The notes under the pieces were generated by a model. The model ran no database searches, was not told where the DNA came from, and saw nothing but the letters and a program-made list of their open reading frames with translations. From assembly GCF_009758175.1 (NCBI RefSeq), contig NZ_WRPM01000071.1:1-64000 (forward strand): 64,000 nucleotides of DNA, in the 5' to 3' direction. Shown piece after piece: positions 7,789 through 16,015 of the stretch (positions within the stretch are counted from its first letter, which is position 1; each line of letters opens with the position of its first letter). Source of the DNA: Nesterenkonia alkaliphila. GTDB taxonomy: Bacteria > Actinomycetota > Actinomycetes > Actinomycetales > Micrococcaceae. Both the position numbers and the translations under genes were made by a program.

Positions 7789-10700
7789 TGGATATCACCA
7801 GTGCGGAGGAGGTGCTCAGCACCTGGGACCCCGATGAGGCTCGCCCGGGTGACTCCTGGCTTGCCGGAGGCACAGTGCTCTACTCCTACGGCCGTGATCT
7901 CCGCACCGGGGCCCCGCGCCGGCTGCTGGACATCAGCGGCGCCCCCTGGGAGCCGCTGAGCTGGCACCAGGGGCAGGACAGTCAGGACACCGGGCTGGAG
8001 ATCGCCGCCACCTGCACCATCGCAGAGTTCCACGCTGCCGCTGACACCTTGCAGCACCGCGGGCTGGTCACTGAGCAGCTGCCCGGGCTGCACCTGATGC
8101 GCCCCGCGGCAGAAGCGTTCGTGGCCTCCTGGAAGGTGTGGAACCTCTCCACGGTGGGCGGCAACGTGGCCACCGGGCTGCCGGCCGGGCCGATGACCTC
8201 CTGGCTGGCTGGGATGGGGGCTGCAGCGCTGATCCTCTCCCCCGGCGGGGGTCGCCGGCACACACCGGTGGCGCAGCTGGTCACCGGCAACGGCCGCACC
8301 GCCCTGGAGCAGGGCGAGCTGATCCGGTCCTTCTGGATCCCGGCGGACAGGCTGGCCCGCCAGGCCCTGATGGCCCGGGAGTCACTGACCCGCTACGGCC
8401 GCTCTGCCGCGCTGCTGATCGCCCAGCTGGCGGGCCCCGCTTCCGTGAGGCTGACCGTCACCGCCAGCACTGCCCATCCGGTGGTGCTCGAACTGGGACT
8501 GGACCCGGAGAAGGCCCGGGCAGCGGTACAGGCCCTGCCGGAAGAGCTCTGGGTCAACGATGTGCACGGCGCCCCGCAGTGGCGGCGCGACATCAGCTCC
8601 CGCCTGGCCGCCGAACTCCTGCGCGCGCTCCCGCGCTCACCCTCGCCTGCCCCCGCACTCCGTGTCAGACACCTGGCAGAAGATCAGCCGTCCATGCGCA
8701 GCCGATCTTCCGCCCCCCGCCTGACAACCACTCCGCAGGGCACAGAGGGGGCCCCGCGGACGGTGACAGTGGACGGCACCGAGGTGCCCTTGGAGCACGC
8801 CCCCGGCCAGTGCCTGCGCACCTGGCTGCGCGAGCGGGCCGGGGCGGATGCGGTCAAACGTGGCTGCGACGCCGGGGACTGCGGTGCCTGCACCGTCCAT
8901 CTGGGCAGCACCGCTGTACATTCCTGCATCACCCCTGCTCAGCGGGCAGCCGGACAGAGCATCACCACCCTGCGCGGGCTCAGCCCCGAGGCTGCCCGTG
9001 CTGCCGCTGAACCCGGGGACCGGCCGGTGGAGCCGGCTCTGCACCCCACCCAGAGGGATTTCCTGCAGGCCCATGGTTTCCAATGCGGCTTCTGCACTGC
9101 CGGGTTCATCATGACGGAGACCGCCCCGGAGTCTCCCTATCCCAGCCCCGCGGACCAGGGACGGAAGTTCAAGGGAAACCTCTGCCGCTGCACCGGCTAC
9201 TGCTCCATCAAGGACGCGCTGGCCGGAACACCCCGGAAGAGCCCTATGGCACCGGCGGGCCCCAGGGTGGTGACCGGGACGGCCGACTACAGCCAGGACC
9301 GCCCGCTGGCCGCTGAACCCGAGTCCTGGCCCGCCGGCCAGGGCGAGCCCCTTCATATCGTGGTGCTGCGCTCCCCGCATCCGCACGCCCGGATCCGCAG
9401 CATCAGTACCTCACGGGCACTGAGCCGGCCCGGCGTCGTCGCTGTCATCACCCATGCGGATGCCCCGCAGCACATCCGCTACTCCACCGCCCAGCATGAG
9501 CTGGTCGAGGATGACCCGGCAGATACCCGTCTGCTCGACGACACGGTGCGGTTCGCCGGCCAGCGGGTGGCGGTGGTGGTGGCCGAGACGCGGCGCCAGG
9601 CCGCACGGGCCGCCCAGCTGGTGGAGGTGGACTATGAGCCGCTGCCCGCGGTCTTCGACCCCCGTGAGGCGACCCGACCCGGCGCCCCAGTGCTGCACCC
9701 GGAGCTGCCGCAGCGTACCGATGCGGTGGGCAGCACCTATTTTCCGGCCCTGGAGCCTGGGCGTAACCGGCTGGCCTCGGTGGAGGCTGCCTCCGGGAAC
9801 TCCATGGGCGCGCTGTCCTCCTCCCCGCACCAGCTTCGGATGAGCTTCACCACCCATCGGACCTCACACACTGCGCTGGAGACCCACGGCACCCTGGGCT
9901 GGGTGGATGAGAACGGCCGGTATGTGCTGCGCACCTCCACCCAGGTGCCGTTCCTCGCCAAGCGGACCCTGCAGCGGATCTTCGGGCTGGGCCCGGAGGC
10001 ATTACGGGTCTTCTCCCCCCGGGTCGGCGGCGGCTTCGGCTCCAAGCAGGAGGTGCTCACCGAGGATCTGGTGCTGCTGGTCCTGATGAAGCTCGCCGAG
10101 CAGGGCATCCGTCGCCCGGTGTCCTGGGAGCTGACCCGCACCGAGGCGCTGACCGCCACCACCACCCGGCATCCGTTCAGGATCGAGGTGGCGCTGGCGG
10201 CCGACGAGGCCGGCAGGCTCACGGCCCAGACCATGGAGGTGCTCTCCGACACCGGGGCCTACGGCAACCACGGGCCGGGGGTGATGTTCCACTCGGTGCA
10301 TGAGTCCATGCAGCTCTACTCCGCGCCGAATAAGCACGTCCGGGCTGAGGTGGTCTACACCAACAACCCGCCCTCCGGGGCCTTCCGGGGCTACGGCCTC
10401 TCGCAGACCCTGTTCGCCGTGGACTGCGCCATGGATGAGCTGGCCCGCCGGCTGGTGCGTGACCCCCTGGAGTTCAAAACTGCGAATATTGTGCAGATCG
10501 GTGAGAAGCTCTTCGGACAGGACGCCGATGTGCAGGTCGACGCCGCCGGGCTGCACCAGTGCCTGGAGATCATGGCCGCACAGCTGCGCACTGAGCAGCT
10601 GAGCACCGCCGAGCTGGCCCAGTGCGAGCAGCGGCTGGCCGAGGAGCGGCACGGCTACGCCGGCCCCGGGGGCGATTGGCGGCTGGGCACCGGCACCGCG

Positions 10701-11519
10701 GTGGCGATGATTGACACCGCCCCGCCCAACGGGCACCACTCCCATGCTGCCATCCGGCCCCTGGGCGGCGGGCGGTACGAGCTGAAGGTCGGCACTGCGG
10801 AGTTCGGCAACGGCACCTCCACGGTGCACCGGCAGGTGGCCGCGAAGGTGCTGGGCACCGCCGCAGAGCAGATTCTGCTGCGTCAGGCCGACACCGACCT
10901 GGTGAGCCATGACACCGGTGCTTTTGCCTCCACCGGGATCACCGTAGGGGTCAAAGCCTCCTACCTCGCGGCCAAGGACTTGGCGGCCAAACTGGCCGCC
11001 CTGCCCCCGGGCGCGGACCCCGGCACAGTGATCGGCACCGGGCACTGGGGCGGGTCGCCGCGTACGGCGGCCTTCAACGTGCACGGGTTCCGGGTGGCGG
11101 TGGACATCAGCTCCGGCACCCTGGTGATTCTGCAGTCGGTGCAGGCCGCCGATGCCGGAACAGTGCTCAACGAGGCCCAGTGCCGCGGCCAGGTGGAGGG
11201 CGGAGCAGCCCAGGCGATCGGCGCGGCACTCTTCGAGGAGATCGTGATCAGCCCCGGCGGGAGGATCAGCACCGAGGTTCTGCGCACTTATCACATCCCG
11301 CAGATGGCCGACCTGCCGCGCACCGAGGTCCACTTTGCCGCCTCGGCGGACCCGCTGGGCCCCATGGGGGCGAAATCCATGTCCGAGTCCCCCTTCAACC
11401 CGGTAGCCCCTGCCCTGGGCAATGCCATCCGGGACGCCACCGGCATCCGGATGACCAGCACCCCGTTCACCAAGGACCGGATCTTCGCTGCCCTGCGCGC
11501 TGCAGAGCAGAAGCGGTGA
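7788..11519 (+). CDS. xdh: Fused xanthine dehydrogenase, FAD - [2Fe-2S] - molybdenum domains
   Basis: A single 1243-residue polypeptide that should oxidise hypoxanthine and xanthine to urate. Residues 1 to about 290 are the FAD domain (WLAGGTVLYSYG, NLSTVGGNVATGLPAGP). Residues about 320-480 are the iron-sulfur part, with cluster cysteines 360, 365, 368, 380 and 433, 436, 466, 468. The rest is the molybdenum domain, with the GGGFGSKQE loop near 748 and the catalytic Glu at 1200 in the MGAKSMSESP segment. This order differs from the classical eukaryotic FeS-FAD-Mo fusion and from bacterial split subunits. No frameshift or internal stop is seen. The 3' end overlaps the MobA-like gene tail to tail by 53 nt. 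Confidence 0.9.
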   Translation: MDITSAEEVLSTWDPDEARPGDSWLAGGTVLYSYGRDLRTGAPRRLLDISGAPWEPLSWHQGQDSQDTGLEIAATCTIAEFHAAADTLQHRGLVTEQLPGLHLMRPAAEAFVASWKVWNLSTVGGNVATGLPAGPMTSWLAGMGAAALILSPGGGRRHTPVAQLVTGNGRTALEQGELIRSFWIPADRLARQALMARESLTRYGRSAALLIAQLAGPASVRLTVTASTAHPVVLELGLDPEKARAAVQALPEELWVNDVHGAPQWRRDISSRLAAELLRALPRSPSPAPALRVRHLAEDQPSMRSRSSAPRLTTTPQGTEGAPRTVTVDGTEVPLEHAPGQCLRTWLRERAGADAVKRGCDAGDCGACTVHLGSTAVHSCITPAQRAAGQSITTLRGLSPEAARAAAEPGDRPVEPALHPTQRDFLQAHGFQCGFCTAGFIMTETAPESPYPSPADQGRKFKGNLCRCTGYCSIKDALAGTPRKSPMAPAGPRVVTGTADYSQDRPLAAEPESWPAGQGEPLHIVVLRSPHPHARIRSISTSRALSRPGVVAVITHADAPQHIRYSTAQHELVEDDPADTRLLDDTVRFAGQRVAVVVAETRRQAARAAQLVEVDYEPLPAVFDPREATRPGAPVLHPELPQRTDAVGSTYFPALEPGRNRLASVEAASGNSMGALSSSPHQLRMSFTTHRTSHTALETHGTLGWVDENGRYVLRTSTQVPFLAKRTLQRIFGLGPEALRVFSPRVGGGFGSKQEVLTEDLVLLVLMKLAEQGIRRPVSWELTRTEALTATTTRHPFRIEVALAADEAGRLTAQTMEVLSDTGAYGNHGPGVMFHSVHESMQLYSAPNKHVRAEVVYTNNPPSGAFRGYGLSQTLFAVDCAMDELARRLVRDPLEFKTANIVQIGEKLFGQDADVQVDAAGLHQCLEIMAAQLRTEQLSTAELAQCEQRLAEERHGYAGPGGDWRLGTGTAVAMIDTAPPNGHHSHAAIRPLGGGRYELKVGTAEFGNGTSTVHRQVAAKVLGTAAEQILLRQADTDLVSHDTGAFASTGITVGVKASYLAAKDLAAKLAALPPGADPGTVIGTGHWGGSPRTAAFNVHGFRVAVDISSGTLVILQSVQAADAGTVLNEAQCRGQVEGGAAQAIGAALFEEIVISPGGRISTEVLRTYHIPQMADLPRTEVHFAASADPLGPMGAKSMSESPFNPVAPALGNAIRDATGIRMTSTPFTKDRIFAALRAAEQKR

Positions 11520-12108
11520 GCAGTGCCAGATCCTCCGGGGTGTCGATATCGGCATCCTCCGCCAGACCCGTGAGGTCCACGGTGTCCACTCTCCCGGCCT
11601 GGCTGTGCAGATACCGCCGGGCGCCTTCATCGCCTTCTGCCAGCTCAGCGGCCGCTGCAGCCTCAGCGGTCGCCATCACCACCGGGTGTCCGGCCCTGCC
11701 CTGCACCGCGCCCCTGATGATTCTCCCTGCGGTATGGCCCTCCAGCGCTGCCGCCAGTGCCGCAGCCGTGATGCCTGGCTGGTCCACCAGAAGCACCGCA
11801 ATCCGGTCTGCGCCGAGCCCGGCCGCTCGCCGCACCCCGGTCCGGAAGGACTCTGCCAGTTGGCTGCGCCCCTCAGGGACGACGGCGAACTGAGCCTGGG
11901 CAGCCAGCCCCGGCACCTCAGCCTTCAGCGCCGCCCCGACCTGCTCGGCCCGGTGGCCCAGCACCAGCACCGGGACCGTGCCGGCCTGCAGTGCGGTGCG
12001 CAGCGACCGGGCGGCCAGCAGCTCGCCCCGGCTGCGCAGCAGCGGTTTCGATATCCCGCCGAGGCGCTGGGCCCGCCCGGCGGCCAGGATAACTGTGCCG
12101 GTGAGCAC
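11467..12108 (-). CDS. MobA/MocA-like molybdenum cofactor nucleotidyltransferase
   Basis: Protein of 213 residues with the GT-A nucleotidyltransferase start VILAAGRAQRLGG...KPLL, the metal motif VLLVDQPG, a GHPVVM loop and the C-terminal DIDTPEDL box seen in MobA/MocA proteins. The family adds CMP or GMP to molybdopterin. Beside a xanthine dehydrogenase it probably makes the cytosine dinucleotide form or helps sulfurated cofactor insertion (inference). The GTG start follows GGAGG, and the gene sits 11 nt after the IclR-like gene on the same strand. Its last 53 nt are antisense to the xdh 3' end. Confidence 0.83.
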   Translation of the reverse strand: MLTGTVILAAGRAQRLGGISKPLLRSRGELLAARSLRTALQAGTVPVLVLGHRAEQVGAALKAEVPGLAAQAQFAVVPEGRSQLAESFRTGVRRAAGLGADRIAVLLVDQPGITAAALAAALEGHTAGRIIRGAVQGRAGHPVVMATAEAAAAAELAEGDEGARRYLHSQAGRVDTVDLTGLAEDADIDTPEDLALLTASALQRAGQRRSGPW

Positions 12109-12119
12109 CCCGCGCCCTC

Positions 12120-12377
12120 CTAGAGCCGGTTGCGGCGGGCTGCGGCGTCGCCGATGGGCACCAGCTTGTCGCTGAGCCCGTAGCGCCGGTCCTGCATCTG
12201 CACCAGGTATCCGGAGGTGATCAGGGTGCGCAGCAGCCGGTGGACCGTGGCAGCCGGCAGGTCGGTGACGGAGGAGAGCTCACTGAGCGTGGCAGCCCCA
12301 CCGCGCGAGGCCACCACCTCAATCAGTGCCAGGGCCCGTTCCACGGACTGCACTGAGGAACGTCGGGGCTCGGTCAT
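12120..12377 (-). CDS. Stand-alone IclR-type helix-turn-helix protein
   Basis: Only 85 residues, covering the winged helix-turn-helix of IclR regulators (SVERALALIEVVASRGG, then LSELSSVTDLPAATVHRLLRTLITSGYLVQ). It stops at the point where the linker to the effector-binding domain normally begins; full-length IclR proteins are about 250 residues. No effector domain lies downstream, because the MobA-like gene follows after 11 nt. The ATG overlaps the allantoinase stop (ATGA). It may be a truncated regulator or a small DNA-binding protein without its own ligand sensor. Confidence 0.8.
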   Translation of the reverse strand: MTEPRRSSVQSVERALALIEVVASRGGAATLSELSSVTDLPAATVHRLLRTLITSGYLVQMQDRRYGLSDKLVPIGDAAARRNRL

Positions 12378-13834
12378 CGGGTTCCCACCTCTTCTTCTGA
12401 GCGGGCCGGCCGCCCGGCTGAGTATCCTGGTCCACGCAGCTGCTCCCCGCCGCTGAGCAGCGTCGCCGTGGAGTCCTGGTCGCTGAACAGCTCTACCCCG
12501 CGCAGCACCGCTCCCACCACTGTGCCGCGGATCTCGTAGCCGTCATAGGCGCTGATCGGGTTCTTATGCGCCAGCCCGGCAGAGGAGACCACGTGAGTCT
12601 GCTCAGGGTCATAGATCAGGAAGTCGGCATCACAGCCTACTGCGATCCGCCCCTTATGGCTCAGCCCCACCAGCGCAGCGGTGCGCTGGGCCATCCACCG
12701 GCTGACCTGCTCCAGCCCGATGCCGCGCTGAGCGGCGGCGGAGGCCACCGCGGCGAAGCCCACCTGCAGCCCGGAGACTCCGCCCCATGCTTGGCTGAGG
12801 TCCGGGGCCCCTTTGTACTTCTGCTCACGGGTTGCCGGAGAGTGGTCAGTGACCACCATGTCGATCAGACCCTCCTGGAGCCCCTGCCACAGAGCCTCCC
12901 GGTTGCCGGCGTCCCGGATGGGCGGGCAGCATTTGAACTCAGCAGCACCGTCGGGGACGGACTCGGCCTCGAAGCACAGATAGTGCGGGCAGGTCTCCAC
13001 AGTGACCGGCAGCCCCTCGTCCCGGGCCGTTTGGATGGTCTCCAGGGCTCCGGCGGCGGCCAAGTGCAGAATATGGGTCCGGCAGCCGGTCTCGCGCACT
13101 GCCTCCAGCAGGCCTTCGATCGCAGTCAGCTCCGCCTCTGCCGGGCGGGTCGCCGCCCATTCGGCGTAGCGGCGGACCTTCCGGAACTGGCCGCCGAGGG
13201 CGGCAGTGGCGGTGTCAATGGTGCGGGCATCCTCGGCGTGGACGATCAGCAGTCCGCCGAAGCCGCGGATGCGGGTCATCGCCTCGCGCAGCTGGGCCGG
13301 GCTCACCGGCGGGAACTCCGGGACCCCGGAGTCCAGCAAGAAGCATTTGAACCCGAAGACCCCGGCTTCCCACAGCGGCTCGAGGTCCTCGGCGTTGCCC
13401 GGCACCACCCCGCCCCAGAACCCCACGTCCACATAGGTCTGACCTGCCGCAGCTGCCTGCTTGGCCCGCAGGCTGGGCACGTCCACGGTCGGCGGGATGG
13501 AGTTCAGCGGCATGTCCACGATGGTGGTGACCCCGCCGAGCGCGGCTGCCATAGTCCCCGTGGCGAAGCCCTCCCAACTGGTGCGGCCCGGCTCGTTGAG
13601 GTGCACATGACTGTCCACGTTCCCGGGCAGCACCACCAGCCGCGGCGGCACCCGCAGCATGCCCGCACCTCCGGAGACATCACGGGCGCGCACGATCGCC
13701 GCATGTCTGGCGGCCTGGCCGGGAGCCAGGCGGGTGATCCGCCGGACGGCGCCCTGGTGATCGATCTCCAGGTGCGCCGGAACCAGGTCCCCCTCAATCA
13801 GGACCCGCTCTGCGATCAGGTGGCGCACGGTCAT
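12374..13834 (-). CDS. allB: Allantoinase
   Basis: Cyclic amidohydrolase of 486 residues that opens allantoin to allantoate. It has the metal motif GNVDSHVHLNEPGRTSWEGF, the carbamylated-lysine segment GVFGFKCFLLDSG, later metal His residues in IVHAED and ILHLAAA, and the final Asp in VVTDHSPATREQKYKG. Start MTVRHL is preferred over an ATG eight codons upstream because it begins the usual N-terminal strand. The gene follows urate oxidase and overlaps the IclR-like gene by 4 nt. It is central to the purine pathway. Confidence 0.92.
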   Translation of the reverse strand: MTVRHLIAERVLIEGDLVPAHLEIDHQGAVRRITRLAPGQAARHAAIVRARDVSGGAGMLRVPPRLVVLPGNVDSHVHLNEPGRTSWEGFATGTMAAALGGVTTIVDMPLNSIPPTVDVPSLRAKQAAAAGQTYVDVGFWGGVVPGNAEDLEPLWEAGVFGFKCFLLDSGVPEFPPVSPAQLREAMTRIRGFGGLLIVHAEDARTIDTATAALGGQFRKVRRYAEWAATRPAEAELTAIEGLLEAVRETGCRTHILHLAAAGALETIQTARDEGLPVTVETCPHYLCFEAESVPDGAAEFKCCPPIRDAGNREALWQGLQEGLIDMVVTDHSPATREQKYKGAPDLSQAWGGVSGLQVGFAAVASAAAQRGIGLEQVSRWMAQRTAALVGLSHKGRIAVGCDADFLIYDPEQTHVVSSAGLAHKNPISAYDGYEIRGTVVGAVLRGVELFSDQDSTATLLSGGEQLRGPGYSAGRPARSEEEVGTR

Positions 13835-13928
13835 GAGGCCTAAGCCTAGGGCGGGCATATTTCGGGAATATTGACGCCGTGTTCAGCTCCGGTGACGCGC
13901 TCACCAGGCATCTCGTATGCCGCCTGCG

Positions 13929-14837
13929 CTAGACGAAGCCGGGAATCCACTGCCAGGCCGCAGGCTTGGGCTGCGCCCCGGCGCGGGTCACCGAGGCGTT
14001 CATCAGCCCGTAGGGCAGCACGCCGGCTTCGAAAACTTCGTTGGGGTTCTCCAGGCCGAAGGGCGTCAGGTCGACCACGTAGTGGTGGTTGTTCGGCATG
14101 GCGAAGCGGATGTCCTCGATCTGCGGTACGGCCTCCAGGACAGCGCTGCCGGCAGCGTAGAGGGTCTGCTGCAGGGACAGCGAGTGCACTGCGGCGAACT
14201 GCTCCAGCACTATCTGCTTGACCTGGGCAAAGACCGCGTCGAAGTCCACCGACCCGGCCTGGGCGGCATCGTCCTGGTAGAGCCACCGGGCTGAGATATC
14301 GGTGGCCATGATCCGGTCAGTGGTCTCCGGCAGGGTGGTGTACTCGTCCCGTGGGAATCCGGTGAACTCGCTGCCGGTGGACTTCAGCACGGTGAGGTCC
14401 TTGAACCCGCCCAGCACGTACTCTGCGCCGTCCTGGCTGGTGACTGCCGCAGTGCGGATCTCCTGTGTGGATCTCACGAAGGAGTGCTCATGCGGCCTGC
14501 CCTCCACGGTGATCCTCTCCCAGGGATAGGACTCGGCCAGCCAGCGCCCGCCGTGCACCTCCGGATAGGACAGAAAGTGCCGGCCTAGGGTGAGCAGGAA
14601 CTCCTCGGGACTGCTGATCCCGTACTTCTTGGCGAAGGCATAGACGGTGTTCTTCTGCGTGTCAGTGGCCAGCACCTTGGAGTTGTCCCCGGTCAGGAAG
14701 GTCTCGGCGAAATCTCCGCGCAGGAAGCTGGTCACGTTCAGATCGCGGATCTGGTGCACCTCGGTCTCCCGGTGCACGCGCACCACTCTCACCTCAGCCT
14801 TGCCGTACTGGTTGGGCCCAAGCACTATCTCGTTCAT
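13929..14837 (-). CDS. pucL: Urate oxidase (uricase)
   Basis: Cofactor-free oxidase of 302 residues converting urate to 5-hydroxyisourate. Diagnostic parts are the N-terminal YGKAEVRVVRV with the catalytic Lys at 13, the TDTQKNTVYAFAK block with the catalytic Thr near 58, FKDLTVLKSTGSEFTGF, and MPNNHHYVVDL near the C-terminus. It has T-fold uricase length and is not fused to OHCU decarboxylase, which is encoded separately near 37.7 kb. It lies 9 nt downstream of the HIU hydrolase gene. Confidence 0.95.
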   Translation of the reverse strand: MNEIVLGPNQYGKAEVRVVRVHRETEVHQIRDLNVTSFLRGDFAETFLTGDNSKVLATDTQKNTVYAFAKKYGISSPEEFLLTLGRHFLSYPEVHGGRWLAESYPWERITVEGRPHEHSFVRSTQEIRTAAVTSQDGAEYVLGGFKDLTVLKSTGSEFTGFPRDEYTTLPETTDRIMATDISARWLYQDDAAQAGSVDFDAVFAQVKQIVLEQFAAVHSLSLQQTLYAAGSAVLEAVPQIEDIRFAMPNNHHYVVDLTPFGLENPNEVFEAGVLPYGLMNASVTRAGAQPKPAAWQWIPGFV

Positions 14838-14846
14838 GGTTCTTCC

Positions 14847-15170
14847 TCAGCTTCCGCGGTAGGTGGAGTATGCGTAGGGGCTGATCAGCAGCGGCACGTG
14901 GTAGTGCGGCTCGGCCCCGGTCTCGAAGGTGATCTGCACCTCGGGGAAGAAGGTGGGCAGCCCCCTGGCCCGGAAGTACTCTCCGGTGCGGAAGCTCAGC
15001 CGGTAGCTGCCCGGCTGAAGCTGCTCCGGCCCCAGCTCATTGACCCGGCCGTCACTGTCTGTGGTGCCCCGGGCAATCTGTTCCCCGGCAGCGTCACTGA
15101 GGATGACGACGACGCCGCTGGCGGGGGTGCCGGCAACGGTGTCGAGGATATGGGTGGTCACCAGGCTCAT
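14847..15170 (-). CDS. pucM: 5-hydroxyisourate hydrolase (transthyretin family)
   Basis: Small 107-residue enzyme hydrolysing 5-hydroxyisourate to OHCU. It starts with VTTHILDTVAGTPASGV, carries the catalytic His in THILD and in PHYHVPLLISPYAYSTYRGS, and ends in the family signature YRGS. The ATG at 15170 overlaps the stop of the RpiR regulator by one base, so an upstream in-frame start inside that gene is rejected. Urate oxidase follows directly, giving consecutive pathway steps. Confidence 0.94.
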   Translation of the reverse strand: MSLVTTHILDTVAGTPASGVVVILSDAAGEQIARGTTDSDGRVNELGPEQLQPGSYRLSFRTGEYFRARGLPTFFPEVQITFETGAEPHYHVPLLISPYAYSTYRGS

Positions 15171-16015
15171 CAGAGGTCCAGCTCCTTGAGATCGTCGTAG
15201 GTATCGGCCACGTGGGAGATGCGGCGCCGCCCGGCCGGCAAGGCGGCGTTGAGCACGCCGTTGGCCAGCAGGGACACCAGTGACATCGGGGCGGCGTAGG
15301 AGTCGAAGGCGCCGTCTGCGTCCAGCGGGCACTCGATCCAGATCTGGGCGTGCTGGGCGTAGCGGCGGGCCGTGGCATCGCCGATGAGCACCAGCACGGC
15401 TGGGGAGGCAGCGGTGCGCTGGACGAGTTCGGTGAACCCGCGGGGACGCCGGCGGAATCCGAAGACCACCACCGCCTCATGGAGGCCCAGGCCGGCCAGC
15501 TCTTCACCGATGCTCTGGCCCGGCTGGGGCGCCAGCCGCACCCGGCTGCGCAGCTGGATCAGCTGATGGTGCAGGTGGGCGGCCGGAGGGTAGCTGTTGC
15601 GCAGGCCGATGATCAGCACCGATTCGGCCCCTGCCACCAGTTCCACCACCTCGTTGAGACGTCCGCCGGAGAGCGTCTCAGCCAGTCGGGCGAGGTTGGC
15701 CTGTTCATGCTGAATGTGCCGCTGGATACCGGTGGTGGCCTCGGAGTCCCCGGTCAGCAACGGTGCAGCAGTGGGCTGGCCGGAGGCCCGCAGCGCCATG
15801 GCATGGTCCCGGACCTCTTTGAAGTCGTCGAAGCCCAGTTTGCGGAACAGCCGGGAGACGGTGGCCTTGGAGACCCCGGTCTGGCGGCTGATCTCCGCGG
15901 CGGAGAAGACGGCGAGGTCTCCGAGGTGCTCCAGCAGGAAGTCGGCCACCCGGCGCTCCTGGGGCGGGAGGTCCCCGTACTGGTTCTCGATCCGCGCATC
16001 GATCCGACGGGTCAT
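15170..16015 (-). CDS. RpiR/MurR-family transcriptional regulator
   Basis: Regulator of 281 residues with an N-terminal RpiR helix-turn-helix (DLPPQERRVADFLLEHLGDL, then TGVSKATVSRLFRKLGFDDFKEVRDH) and a C-terminal SIS sugar-isomerase-like sensor domain (about 115-250, ESVLIIGLRNSYPPAAHLHHQL). It is embedded between allantoate amidohydrolase and HIU hydrolase, overlapping both, so it is made with the enzymes it probably controls. The SIS domain may sense a pathway intermediate (inference). It is the leading candidate for the TGAAAC-N4-GTTTCA sites. Confidence 0.9.
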   Translation of the reverse strand: MTRRIDARIENQYGDLPPQERRVADFLLEHLGDLAVFSAAEISRQTGVSKATVSRLFRKLGFDDFKEVRDHAMALRASGQPTAAPLLTGDSEATTGIQRHIQHEQANLARLAETLSGGRLNEVVELVAGAESVLIIGLRNSYPPAAHLHHQLIQLRSRVRLAPQPGQSIGEELAGLGLHEAVVVFGFRRRPRGFTELVQRTAASPAVLVLIGDATARRYAQHAQIWIECPLDADGAFDSYAAPMSLVSLLANGVLNAALPAGRRRISHVADTYDDLKELDL

